64,000 nucleotides of DNA from contig NC_050097.1 of assembly GCF_902167145.1 (NCBI RefSeq), forward strand, positions 112,687,982 through 112,751,981. Reading direction: 5' to 3'. Under the pieces are notes generated by a model that worked only from the letters and a program-made list of their open reading frames with translations, did no database searches and was not told the origin of the DNA. Shown in pieces: positions 1 through 10,995 of the stretch. The position numbers were made by a program, and so were the translations under genes. Numbering within the stretch: position 1 is the stretch's first letter; each line of letters opens with the position of its first letter. Origin of the DNA: Zea mays. Lineage: Eukaryota; Streptophyta; Magnoliopsida; Poales; Poaceae.

Positions 1-286
1 TTTTATTGTCTTTTTTGAACTCAGACTCAACCATGCCACAACTTCAAATTTAAACACCTGAAGCATATGCATCAAACAAAATCAAGGCTTTGGGGTTTAT
101 CATGATGCAACAATTCATACTCCCTTAGAGTTTGATCTACTAGATTATTATTACATTTCCAAAAAATAACCACCTCACCACTATTAGGAAAGAGAAAGGA
201 GAATGGAGAGAGGAGAAGAGAGGTAACACCTGAATTTGGTGGATACTAGAGAAGAAATTTTATACCCCCAAATTCAGGGTGTTACA
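1..286 (-). mobile_element. Start of a minus-strand gypsy-type LTR, truncated by the window edge
   Basis: On the minus strand an LTR-like tip TGTAACACC begins at 286 and runs toward position 1. The first 64 bases of the tip form an imperfect hairpin whose arms lie at 223-242 and 265-285. A TATAAAA-like string lies in the hairpin loop. The TGTAACACC tip is shared with several other large LTRs in this window. Neither the other end nor a target duplication is visible, so a 5' LTR, a 3' LTR and a solo LTR cannot be told apart. Confidence 0.5.
223..285. repeat. Imperfect hairpin at LTR tip
   Basis: The arms at 223-242 and 265-285 are reverse complements over about 20 bases and share the core CCTGAATTTGG / CCAAATTCAGG. 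The loop is about 22 bases. Confidence 0.6.
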
Positions 287-859
287 AATAGTTTTGAAGA
301 TCACCCCGCTTGGCCTGAGGTCCAATGAAGGAGAATGGTGAAACAAGCTTGTGTTAGACTAAGAGAAAAATACCCTTACTTGGTCCATTTCATATGCATT
401 TCTTCCCTTTTCTACAAAATAGGTTGGTTTTTACCTTAATGTGTTCCAAGCGGCTTACTAAAGCAAATATATTGTCCCATAGGACATCTTTTAATGAACA
501 CACCTATATGAGTTTAACTGGTAGTCATAGTCTTTGAAGTTTGGGTGATGTATAGATACTCATGAAAGGCCATAAAGTTTGACTTATATGCTCCAACCGG
601 AGGGAATGTTTTTGGCAACCTAGTAACGGTAAAGAGCTTAGGAAGAACTTATTCTCACAAAAATATCAGTCTATTGTTTAGTTGAGAAGAAGTTTAACCC
701 CTTTTCTAGATGGGTATTCAACTTAACAGTCCCCATCAAAAAGATGGTATACCAAATGATTGAGAAGTGAGAATTTTAAATGTGCCCTAGTATAAGCTAG
801 AGATTGTTAGATTTAATATGTGCATCACCCATATTTTATTTAATTAAATCGTGTTACTC

Positions 860-1310
860 CTAGGCACATATTAAATGTGTCCCCCGTTCATGGCTCTTGG
901 GAAGACTAGGGGGCCCATGGTTCTCATGATGTCTAGGAGCGCCCATGATCTTCAGGATGTTTGAGGGCCCCCTATGCCCGTTGAGAGCCCTAGGACGCTC
1001 TAGGGCACATAGGATGCCTACCCCTGTGTCCCTTGAAATGTTAAGGGGGTCTATGGCAATTTGGGAAGCAAGGGACCCTTAAGGAGCTTTGGAATGTCTA
1101 GGGGGCTCATGGCCTTTGGGTGCCAGGGCCTCTTGTGCCTCTTAGGATGTCTGGGGGGCCTAAGTTTTTTGTGATGGTAAGGGCCCTATAGGACCCTTGA
1201 TACATTCAAGGGCCCCCATGGTTGTTGGGACAATAGGGCCCTCCATACTTCTTATGCCCTTGGGGGCTATCTACAGTTGTTAGGGCCATCGAGCCATCTA
1301 AGACCAATAT
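860..1310. repeat. Degenerate tandem repeat rich in GGGCCC/CATGG
   Basis: Some eight to ten diverged copies of a roughly 40-65 base motif follow one another. The motif resembles AGGATGTCTAGGGGGCCCATGG with variable spacing, and recognisable copies lie near 905, 950, 1040, 1105, 1145 and 1200. Composition is sharply richer in G runs than the flanking AT-rich DNA. No ORF follows the period. Confidence 0.6.
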
Positions 1311-1792
1311 GGTGTACAATGGCATTATCCTTGACCTTGTTGCGTGGGTTGGCTAGTTTTGCCACTTGGGTACATTAATGGAAGAGTTAATGAAAAAATT
1401 GATAGGGGTGTAATGGACTTGTAACATGCAAAGTAACGAGTGTACGTTATGGTGATTACTCCATCTTTTAATCTTCCTACATCTCCTATTATTATATCGA
1501 TCGAGTGGCTCATGTGCACATTATCCACTTGGCTCATGATAGGTCGATAGGTATCTGTGCATCAGTTGCCCTAGATGCTCAAACCCAGTCTACGTCTGCT
1601 GCAAAGCTTTTAAAACTACTTTGAAGATTGTAAAATCTCTAATTTTAAGCATCAAACTAATAACTCATCAGATTTTAAAAGCGCTAAATTGGGACTGTCT
1701 GTGACTGAATCGATGATAAGGATTCAAATCGCTGAAGTGTTATCTTCCATCTAATCAGGGTCGTTCATCGACCGATTAACAATCGAGGCTCA

Positions 1793-1797
1793 TCTTC
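1793..1797. repeat. Target site duplication TCTTC (left, element 1)
   Basis: TCTTC directly precedes the TGTAACACC tip at 1798. It recurs at 8385-8389 directly after the GTGACA end of the 3' LTR. Confidence 0.9.
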
Positions 1798-2533
1798 TGT
1801 AACACCTCAAAATCATGGTTTTGAAATTTAGGAAAAGGTCTCCAGGAAATCTGGATTTAATATGACTTTTAATAAGGATTTTCTTACCCCGAAGTCTTTC
1901 TCCTAAAAACAAAAAAAAGTTTTATAATGAAAGATTTAATAAAATAGTTCCTATATGAACTAAGTTATCCCTTGATGAATTATATAAGTATCCATAAAGA
2001 CATATGTTAGAGCATTTTTTTAGAGATCATACAATATAAAACTATTTCCCTTATATTAAATATCTCGGAATTACACATTTAAAAGGCAATGGCTTAAATA
2101 GAATAATAAATAAATAAAATAATAATGCATATCATGCTGGGTATTTGTTTGTTGCATTTGGATTGCTAAACCTAGAACTAAAATTAGAGGTTCAAAATAG
2201 AAATCAAAAAGGAGAATAGAAAATAAAAAACAAAAAGGAAAAAAAAGAAAACAACCACTTGGCCCACCTTTTCCTTGGCCCAACTCCCTCTTCCCTTTCC
2301 ATCCGCTCACTTGGGCCGACACGTAGCCAGGCTCCAGCCCACGCGCCCCAGCCGGTAGAAGCCTCTGCACCAGCTCTCCTCCTTCCTCTCACATCCAGGT
2401 GGGCCTCTCCTATCAGCTGCTCCCTCACCAAATCCTTTTACCAAGCTCGTGCACGCCGTTCTCGCCAACGGAATCGCGATTACCGACCGCAATCTTCGGT
2501 AGGGGTGGTTAGAATTGGATCTTGCCACCAGTG

Positions 2534-2540
2534 TATAAAA
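2534..2540 (+). promoter_or_regulatory. TATA box of element 1 5' LTR
   Basis: TATAAAA sits about 740 bases into the LTR, after a GC-rich stretch. The matching site in the 3' LTR is at 7150-7156. Confidence 0.55.
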
Positions 2541-3708
2541 TCCAGGCGGCCGCTACACCTCCTTTCTCATCTATATGTACCGAAGCGCGCCTTGCCACCA
2601 CCAACTGTGGAGATCGAGAGAATAGAGAGAGGGCAAGGCCGCTGCACCGCATGGTCCAGCACCTACGTGGGCGCGCTGTGCATGTGGGATGGCCAGGCGA
2701 GTTCGCTCAACATACCAAAACAGTTCTACGACATTCTTAAGAGGAAACGGCTCGCCAAGACCAGGGAATTGCTTGACGTACTTCATCGTTACCGTTAAGC
2801 CACCGTGCAACGAGGGTAGGAGTGCTGCACCATGCGATTCCTAGTAAGAGTTTGTCCCTATGTTTCGCCCACGAGTATGCGTCGTGTAGCGCCGTTAGAG
2901 TTGAAGCTTGAGGCTCTGAAATGCTGGAGCACGGTACTCCGGCGTGCTCGTCGCCGAGAGCTCGGGCGCCGCCATCCTGGGGGATGGATTCAAATCGGGT
3001 GGTTGAAGGGAGTCGCAGCGCTGAGATCATGCCGTGGATGTTGATCGTGTTCCCAATTCCCTGGATGTTGATCGTGTTCCCAATGGCTTAGATTAGATCC
3101 TAGTGTTATAAGATCCTGAGCGATGGATTCAGATCGGGCAGTTGAGGGGAGTCGCAGCGCACCCCTTCGCGGCTCAAGACCTTGACCATCGGATCTCGAT
3201 CCAGTGGTTGATGTTTCACACCAGTTCGGCATATGCATCTTCTAATCTGGATTGCCGATTTTGAATCGGACGGCTCAGAAAAGACGATACCCTTTCGACC
3301 TATGCTAAATTTTAAAGAGGTCCCTTGATTATTGCGAATCCAACCCAAGGTCCTCTTCTATGCAAAGGTTAATACAAGTAGGTCTAAATTTATTTAAACT
3401 GAACCCCGAATTTCTAGAAAATACGAGCCATCATCCAGCCGTGCATAATAATTATAAGATTAATTCTAGGAATCGTTTTTAGTATAGAACTAATCCCATG
3501 ATCTTAGAAAATCAATATCTTCTTCGTTTTAACTCCGTTTGAGTCTGTTCCAATTGTGTTAGCTTCGTATTAATATTGTCTACATGATAACAACAATTGT
3601 TTTAGTGCTTGCAGAAGTAATTAAATACATGTTTATGATATTTACTTTTCTAAACAAGGTTAATGTGACATGGTAAATCAACCTATGACTATAGTTTAAC
3701 TAAAAATA

Positions 3709-3836
3709 TAATATTAACAAAGTTATAACATAGATTAAAGTTGAATTAGATATTTCTTTAGATTATATTTCTCACATAAGTTATAAAATCAATATATTAA
3801 CAAAGTTATAACATAGATTAAAGTTGAATTAGACCT
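3709..3836. repeat. Local tandem duplication, 83-bp period
   Basis: A string of about 40 bases beginning ATTAACAAAGTTATAACATA at 3713 recurs at 3796. The region is absent from the 3' LTR, which has lost this interval. Confidence 0.75.
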
Positions 3837-5307
3837 GGTTTTAATTTCCGAATCACATAGGTTTCTGAAAGCCATACCTTTTAACCGTAAATCCGATTTT
3901 AGTGGTCCTCGAACCTGCGATCTCGTAGCAACGCGTAGAATACTCTTATGTTGTTTGTTCTCATGTTTGGTGTACTGTTATTTTCATTTACTTCTTGTCT
4001 ATTTGTATGTATTGTTACGAGTAGCAGTGAGGTCACGAGAAACTTGAAGACCAACTTGGTGAGGTACCTGGGAATCTCGAGTCTAAGGCAAGTTGTGCCC
4101 TTGATCACTCTTATTTACCTAATAATGTTCCTGTTAATCACCGTGACATGCTCAGGTTAATTTGATGGGACCTAATAGGTTTCCCTAGCATTGTTTAATA
4201 CCCACCTTATAAACAGATGAACTATTAGGTAGATTTGCTATTGCTCTACCTGGTTTTGGGAAATTAATGTTTTACTATGATCATGTACCAATTATGTTGT
4301 TTTAATTATTGTTCATGATAAGATCATCATGTTAATTGGAACATGGAGAACCACCCGGGAAAACAGTGCTACCACAAGAGTGGAATGGGACGCCCTTGGC
4401 CAAGTAATTAGGAAAGCAAGGGAGAGATTACCTTACCCGAAAGGGGCAAGCGGGGAGGCGTAGCTGCTATAGTATAGGGAGGTTCTCTGGTCGAACTGCT
4501 GCGATGGCAGTTCGGACGAGGGATTCCTATGCTTCCTTCGTCCTGAAATCGTAGTGGGTATTCTCGAACTATTGAAACTTTGGAAAGGCCTCGTAGTGCT
4601 ACCCTGCCTCGCTTCCTCAGTAGAGGTGTATGGGGTCCAATCAACCCCGTGGCAAATGGGTAACACGACTTGTGGGTAAAGCTGTGCAACCTCTGCAGAG
4701 TGTAAAACTGGTATATCAACCGTGCTCACGACCATGAGCGGCTCGGACACTCACATGATTAACTTATGGAATTAAACTCAATTTGTCATTTGCATTGCAT
4801 TGTGGGTGTTATTATCAATTGTGATCTCTTATTTAATTGAGTTGGTATCTACTTATACCTAGTAACTGCTAATAAAATTTTGACCAACTTTAAAAGCAAT
4901 GCTCAACTTTAACCATCTCCTTTGGTAAGCCTTACACTTCACATGAGCTTCCACCTTTGGTGAGTTCATGCACATTATTCCCCACAACTTGTTGAGAGAT
5001 GAACGTATGTGACCTTACCCTTGTTGTACTCACATCCCCCAGGTCAAGAACATGTACCACAGGATGAGGCACATGTAGGATGTTGTGATGAGTTCGTGAG
5101 TGGTCTAGGTCGTCGTCTCCCGGTCAACGTTGGGTTGCTGGATCGTTGTCTTCGTATGATGTAATTATTTAACTATTTTGTATTATATATTAATGTTGTG
5201 ACATTCGTTTCTGTACCATGAGTCATCATATGTGTGAGACTTGATCCTAGCACATATTTGATTTCGCGCTCGGGTTTTGGACACCTAAAAACTAGGTTTG
5301 ACAGAAG

Positions 5308-5318
5308 TGGTATCAGAG
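5308..5318 (+). other. Primer binding site, initiator-Met tRNA type
   Basis: TGGTATCAGAG lies four bases after the LTR end. This is the common plant retrotransposon match to the tRNA-iMet 3' end. Confidence 0.8.
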
Positions 5319-6454
5319 GAATGTTGACTGTAGGACGTAACCTATATAGAACTGAATAACCCTTACTTACCTTTGCTACTCTGATTCTTTCTAAACTTTT
5401 TTTAATCTTTTATCATCTATTGTTGCTTTACTCTGATTATTCTTACCTTTTCACCTCTAAATACAAAAGTGGATTTCACACTTTGAAAATTCTGTACCTA
5501 AAGGAATAGGATACCTAAGGAACAAAAACAAAACTATTTTTTGTAGGTATCTATATGCTTGAATATTTGTTCTTATGATAGCTGTTTGATTTGGTTCTTT
5601 GATTGAGTGTGATGAGTTGTGGAGTAATGCCCACAATTGCATCTGTATATACATATAGGCATAAAAAATGTAATTACACAAGCTTGATTATCCCCCATTG
5701 GAATATATCTAGCCTCAGATCCATTTTTAAAAGATATATCTTATCTTATCCTAACCACTTTGCTTATTCCCTCCTAGAGCAACAACCATTATCTAATCCA
5801 ACTTAATTATATTTGATCAAGTTTAATCCACTCATACCAATCTAATCCAAATCCCATCTAATCTAAATACGACCTAATCGAAAGGCAGCCATTTAACAAG
5901 TTAATACTGGAGAAATAGAATAGACCCTATAAACATGTTTTAACCTAAATTGGTGCCTTAGACCAACTAAGCCATACACAACAACTTGACCTACATAATA
6001 GATTACATAACCTATCCAACCAATTTAGAAGAAAACAACCAAACCAGATTCTGACTAATCTGATTTAACTCATAGCCACCTATTAAACTAGCTACTCTAC
6101 CTACTAAGTTGTTACCTACGAATCTGTCTTAACCACATGCCCCTAACTCGAATGGAAGCACCATGACTCGAGAGAAGATAGATACATCTCATCAACAAAG
6201 GATGGAAGTTAGATCAGATCTCCAAGGAATCAGGATCAACAATCAGGAATGGAGTCTTTCCCTGCCAAAACCTTTCTTATCCCAGCCTATCCTCGCTCTA
6301 GCCAAATCTCATCTTACCTACTAGGAGGGCTGACATAAAAAGATGCTTATTCCTTCATAATCACCTACTAATTAATATTAAAGGAAAAGGAACCTTTGGT
6401 ATTGAAACCAACTAGAAAAAATAACCAAACTTCCTACTTTCCTCTTTTTAGTAA

Positions 6455-6491
6455 TCTCGAGGACGAGATTATTTTTAAGGGTGGTACAATT
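6455..6491 (+). other. Polypurine region before the 3' LTR of element 1
   Basis: CTCGAGGACGAGATT followed by TTTTAAGGGTGG directly precedes the LTR. The same arrangement precedes the 3' LTR of element 5 at 61516-61550. It is the plus-strand priming region. Confidence 0.65.
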
Positions 6492-8384
6492 TGTAACACC
6501 TCAAAATCATGGTTTTGAAATTTAGGAAAAGGTCTCGAGGGAATCTGGATTTAATATGAATTTTAATAAGGATTTTCTTACCCCGAAGTCTTTCTCCTAA
6601 AAATAAAAAAATTCTAATAAAAGATTTAATAAAATAGTTCCTATATGAACTAAGTTATCCCTTGATGAATTATATAAGTATCCATAAAGACATATGTTAG
6701 AGCATTTTTTAGAGACCATACAGTATAAAACTATTTCCCTTATATTAAATATGTGGGAATTACACATTTAAAAGGCAATGGCTTAAATAGAATAATAAAT
6801 AAATAAAATAATAATATTGCATATCATGCTGGGTATTTGTTTGTTGCATTTGGATTGCTAATCCTAGAATTAAAATTAGAGGTTCAAAATAGAATTCAAA
6901 AAGAAGAATAGAAAATAAAAATAGAAAAGAAAAAAGAAAACAACCACTTCACCTTTTCCTTGGCCCAACTTCATCTTCTCTTTCCATCCGCTCACTTGGG
7001 CCGACACGCAGCCAGACTCTAGCCCACGCACCCCAGCCGACGCAGCAGCCTCTGCACCAAGCTCGCGCGCGTCGTTCTCGCCAACAAAATCGCGATTACC
7101 GGCTGCAATCATCGGCATGGATGGTTAGAATTGGATCTTGTCGTCGGTGTATAAAATCTAAGGCAAGTTGTGCCCTTGATCACTCTTGTTTACCTAATAA
7201 TGTTCCTATTAATCACTATGACATGCTCAGGTTAATTTGATTGGATCTAATAGGTTTCACTAGCATTGTTTATCCCCCACCTTGCAAACATATTAACTAT
7301 TAGGTAGATTTGCTATTGCTCTACCTAGTTTTGGGAAATTAATGTTTTACTATGATAATGTTCCAATTATGCTGTTGTTTTAATTACTGTTCATGATAAG
7401 ATCATCATATTAATTGGAACATGGAGAACCACCCGGGAAAACAGTGCTACCACAAGGGTGGAATGGGACGCCCTTGGACAAATAATTACGAAAGCTAGGG
7501 AGAGATTACCTTACCTAAAAGGGGCAAGCGGGGAGGCTTCGCTCCTAGAGTATAGGGAGGTTCTCGGGTCAAACTGCTGTGATGGCAGTTCAGAGGAGGG
7601 ATTCCTATGCTTCCTTCGTCCTAAAACCGTAGTAGGTATTCTCGAACTAGTGGAACTTTGGAAAGGCCTCGTAGTGCTACCCTGCCTCGCTTCCTCGGTA
7701 GAGGTGTATGGGGTCCGATCAACCCCGTGGCAAATGGGTAACACGACTTGTGGGTAAAGATGTGCAACCTCTGTAGAGTGTAAAACTGGTATATCAGCCG
7801 TGCTCACGGTCATAAGCGACTCGAACACTCACATGATTAACTTATGGAATTAAACTCAATTTGTCATTTGCATTGCATTGTGGGTGTTATTATCAATTGC
7901 GATTTCTTATTTAATTGGGTTGATATCTACTTATACCTAGTAACTGCTAATAAAATCAACTTTAAAAGCAATGCTCAGCTTTAACCATCTCCTTTGGTGA
8001 GCCTTACACTTCACATGAGCTCCCACCTTTGTTGAGTTCATGCACATTATTCCCCACAACTTGTTGAGCGATGAACGTATGTGAGCCCTCCCTTGTTGTA
8101 CTCACATCCCCCAGGCCAAGAACATGTACCATAGGATGAAGCGCATAAAGGATGTTGCGATGAGTTTGTGAGTGGTCTAGACCGACGTCTCCCAGTTAAC
8201 TTTGGGTTGCTGGATCGTTGTCTTGGTATGATATAATTATTTAACTATTTTCTACAGAACTCCATTATATATTAATGTTGTGACATTCGTTTCTGTACCA
8301 TGAGTCATCATATGTGTGGGACTTGATCAAGCACACATTTGATTTCGCGCTCGGGTTTTGGACCCCTAAAAACCGGGTGTGACA
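6492..8384 (+). repeat. 3' LTR of element 1, internally deleted (1893 bp)
   Basis: It matches the 5' LTR at both ends but lacks two intervals. One is about 1.54 kb: after TATAAAATC at 7150-7158 it jumps to TAAGGCAAGTTGTG, equivalent to 5' LTR 4085. The other is about 80 bp at about 7055, equivalent to 5' LTR 2370-2450. Both junctions lie at very short shared sequences. Confidence 0.85.
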
Positions 8385-8389
8385 TCTTC
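8385..8389. repeat. Target site duplication TCTTC (right, element 1)
   Basis: It is identical to 1793-1797. Confidence 0.9.
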
Positions 8390-8542
8390 CTTACCCCTCT
8401 CTCTCCCAACGGTGGCAGCATGCTGTTCACGATGGAGGACATCGTTGGTGACCGCATCTACTCTCCCTGGCGCTCGATCTCCTACTTCGTCTGGTGCTAC
8501 CCGATGAGGAGTAAACAACAAACTCGGTCGAAGGCTACTTAC

Positions 8543-8547
8543 AGATG
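8543..8547. repeat. Target site duplication AGATG (left, Huck-like element)
   Basis: AGATG lies directly before the LTR end TGTCGGCG. It recurs at 21579-21583. Confidence 0.92.
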
Positions 8548-8798
8548 TGTCGGCGTTTCGACCCTGGGGGTCCATAGACCGACGAGTAAATTGTCGCTGC
8601 GTGTCCCAGCCCAGATGTGTCGGCGCGAGATGGAACACAAGGGGGGAAGAGAATTGCGGCTCGTGTTATCCTGTGCCCAGGGCGGATGCGCTTGCAGTAG
8701 GGGGTTACAAGCGTTCGCGAAGGAGAGAGAGAGAGAGCCTGTTCGTCAGCCCGTCCTCCCGCGCGACCACCTTCTCGTATGAGGGCCCTGGACCTTCC

Positions 8799-8805
8799 TT
8801 TTATA
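8799..8805 (-). promoter_or_regulatory. TATA box in the 3' LTR (minus strand)
   Basis: TATAAAA on the minus strand is followed downstream by an AG microsatellite. The equivalent site in the 5' LTR is 20326-20332. Confidence 0.55.
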
Positions 8806-9244
8806 GATGTAAGGAGAGGGTCCAGGTGTACAATGGGGGTGTAGCAATATGCTAACGTGTCCGGCAGAGAGGAGCCAGAGCCCTATGTACATGCCAACGT
8901 GGCTGTCGGAGAGGTGTTAGAGCCCTGTGCATGCGATGTCGTGGTCGTCGGAGGAGCGCTTGAGCCCTATAGAAGCACAACTATCGGGGCTGCCGGGACC
9001 TTGCTGACGTCTCCTTGCTTTCGTAGGGGGCTGAGAACCGCCATCGTCATGGGCGCACGCGGGGTGCCATCATTACTTGTTTACCAGGGTGAGCCAGATG
9101 GGACACCGTTCTTGTTCCCTATAGCCTGAGCTAGCTAGGGGTAGGGTAATGATGATCCCCCCTGTGGCGTGGTCGGTCCGAGCCCAAGGTCGGACGAGGC
9201 GAAAACTCCTCCTGAGGCCAAGGTCGGGGTTGGGTGAGAACACG

Positions 9245-9425
9245 ATTCCTTCTGAGGTCGGGGCCGAGGTCGAGCCCTGGGGTCGGGCGAGGCGGAGTCC
9301 ATCCTCCGAGGTCGAGGTCAAGGCCGAGCCCTGGGGTCGGGCGAGGCGGAGTCCATCCTCCAAGGTCGAGGTCGAGGCCGAGCCCTAGGGTCGGGCGAGG
9401 CGGAGTCCATCTTCCGAGGCCGAGG
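9245..9425. repeat. Tandem repeat in the 3' LTR of the Huck-like element
   Basis: At least three copies of a unit of about 52 bases carry GAGCCCTGGGGTCGGGCGAG. Related half-units continue to about 9540. Long ORFs here on both strands only mirror the period. Confidence 0.85.
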
Positions 9426-10047
9426 CGGGGGCTGAGCCCTGGGGTCAGGCGTGGCAAAGACTTCTCCTGAGGCCGGGGCCCAAGGTCGGGCGAGGCGGAG
9501 ACTTCTCCTGAGGCTGGGGCCCAAGGTCGGGCGAGGCGGAGCTTCCTGTGGCGCCTGAGGCTGGACTCAGCTGCTGTCAGCCTCATCTTGGTGGGTGGCA
9601 CAGCAGTCGGAGCAGGGTAGGCGGCACTGTTTTCCTGTCAGGTCAGTCAGTGGGAGGGCGAAGTGACTGCGGTCACTTCGACCTTGCCGACTGAAGCACA
9701 TGTGTCAGGATAAGGCGCCAGGCGATCCTTTCATTGAATGCGCCTGCGATACGGTCGGTTGGTGAGGCGATTTGGCCAAGGTGGTTTCACTATGAAGCCT
9801 GCCCGAGCTGGGCTTCGGACGAGTTGAGGGAGCGCCCGTTGCTTGAGGAGGCCCTCGGGCGAGGCATGAATCCGTCTGGGACTACTGTTCCCGCCCGAGG
9901 CTGGGCTTGGGCGAGGCGAGATTGCGTCCCTTGAGTAGACGAAGCCTTGAACTGAATTGTGCCCACCAGTCTCTGCAGTTTGCACTGATGGTGATTACCA
10001 GCCGAGTTTAGGAGTCTTGGGGGTACCCCTAATTATGGTACCCGACA

Positions 10048-10062
10048 GTAGCCCCCGAGCCT
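10048..10062 (-). other. Polypurine tract of the Huck-like element
   Basis: On the minus strand AGGCTCGGGGGCTAC directly abuts the 3' LTR tip TGTCGGG, which fits plus-strand priming. Confidence 0.65.
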
Positions 10063-10779
10063 CAAAGGGAGTGCTGGTACTCGCTTGGAGGCTTTGTCGC
10101 ACTTTTTTGTAAGGGGACCGACCTTTCTCGGTTATATTTTGTTCCAGTGGGTGCGCGCGAGCGCACCCACCGGGTGTAGCCCCCGAGGCCTCGAAGGAGT
10201 GGTTTGACTCCTCCGAGGTCTTAATGCCTTTCGTGATGCCTCGGCCGGTCTGGTTGTTCCCTCATGCGATCTGATCGTAGCCCGGCTGCATGGTCAGGTT
10301 CCGAGTTCTCGGGCTGGTTTGTTGACGCTGTCAACGGTTTGGCCGGAGCCAGGTTTGCGAGAGCAGCCCCCGAGCCTCTGCACAGAGCGAGAGGACGATC
10401 AAGGACTGACTCGGCTTTTATCATACGCCCCTTCGTCGCCTTTCCGCAAGGAGGAGGGGGGAAAGCGCCATGTTGCCCTCGGAGGGCACCGAACATGGTG
10501 TCTCCAGTGAGTTGCTAACGGGTGATCCGAGTGGATGCCCGTGCCCCGTTCAATAAGGGTCGGCTAGTGGCCCAGAGGCGCGCTCCAAAAGTACCTGTAG
10601 GTGATTTGCCGGACCCGGTCCCGTTCGATAGGGTCCGAGGGCTCGATGCCTCCCTCTGATGGGATTCCGTTACAAAATCGCTCCTGCTGGTCTCAGAAAT
10701 GTCCTAGGGTACCTCGGGAGCGTAGCCCAAGCCTCGGCCATGTATCGGACGTACCCAGAGTCATCCCTCGCTCTGTGTG

Positions 10780-10995
10780 CTCTGGGGCGGCTATCGAGCC
10801 CTTCGAGGGGCCAGCCTTCGAACCCCTGATCAGTAGTGGGCGCGGAGCCCGAGTGCTCTAAGGCGGCTGTCGAACCCTTCCGAGGGGCCAGCCTTCGAAC
10901 CTCTGATCAGTAACGAGCCTGAAGCGTGAGTGCTCTGGGGCGGCTGTCGAACCCTTCCGAGGGGCCAGCCTTCGAACCCCTGATCAGTAGGAGGG
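10780..10995. repeat. Tandem triplicate, about 83-bp period
   Basis: GGGGCCAGCCTTCGAAC and CCTCTGATCAGTA occur three times, with the first string near 10807, 10885 and 10960. The copies differ by a few bases. Confidence 0.85.

Larger units (their letters stand above)
287..1797 (-). mobile_element. Element 0: distal part of a minus-strand gypsy LTR/leader (no gene seen)
   Basis: When element 1 (target duplication TCTTC) and the Huck-like element (AGATG) are mentally removed, this segment is contiguous with 8385-8547 and 21579-22739. That composite begins with an LTR tip at 22739 on the minus strand. No conserved retroelement protein and no tRNA primer site can be read here. The segment contains a degenerate G/C-rich tandem repeat at 860-1310. 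Whether it is still LTR or already internal leader cannot be decided without the LTR's other end. Confidence 0.45.
1798..5303 (+). repeat. 5' LTR of element 1 (3506 bp)
   Basis: The LTR runs from TGTAACACC to TTTGACA. It holds a TATA box near 2534. A block at about 4379-4770 is shared with the LTRs at 7458, 42147 and 50260, which marks them as one family. ORFs read through this block on either strand are not proteins; they recur only because the LTR recurs. Confidence 0.88.
5304..6491 (+). other. Internal region of element 1, no gag or pol
   Basis: This AT-rich leader-like sequence matches the stretch after the 5' LTR of element 4 (51190 onward), including TATCAGAG and the TCTGATTCTTTCTAAACT block. 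No frame carries gag, protease, RT or integrase motifs. The short ORFs at 5457-5806 look random. Confidence 0.75.
1798..8384 (+). mobile_element. Element 1: non-autonomous Ty3/gypsy-type LTR retrotransposon with unequal LTRs
   Basis: The element is complete and flanked by a perfect 5-bp duplication, TCTTC. Its 5' LTR (1798-5303) and 3' LTR (6492-8384) both start TGTAACACCTCAAAATCATGG and end in TTTGACA or GTGACA. An initiator-methionine tRNA primer site follows the 5' LTR, and a CTCGAGGACGAG/purine stretch precedes the 3' LTR. Only 1188 bases lie between the LTRs and they encode no gag or pol, so it must have relied on proteins from a relative. Element 4 in this window has the same leader. 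The 3' LTR is 1.6 kb shorter than the 5' LTR because of internal deletions after insertion. Confidence 0.88.
8385..8547 (-). mobile_element. Element 0 LTR piece between element 1 and the Huck-like element
   Basis: This 163-base segment has non-TE-like edges on both sides because it lies between two independent insertions. It joins 1797 on one side and 21584 on the other once both target duplications are collapsed. Confidence 0.7.
8548..10047 (-). repeat. 3' LTR of the Huck-like element (1500 bp)
   Basis: On the minus strand it starts TGTCGGGTACCATAATTAGG and ends CGCCGACA. It is nearly colinear with 20076-21578. It contains a 52-54 bp tandem repeat at 9245-9425, and a minus-strand TATAAAA at 8799-8805 near a (GA)n run. 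Confidence 0.9.

Noticed and set aside
7458..7828. About 100-codon ORFs on both strands, also at 4433-4750, 42147-42392 and 50296-50613
   Set aside because: They recur only because the LTR block recurs. Frames are disrupted differently in each copy, so there is no sign of selection on a protein.
9131..9601. 156-codon minus-strand ORF and its plus-strand counterparts, repeated at 20599-21132
   Set aside because: These read through the LTR minisatellite; the protein repeats only mirror the DNA period.
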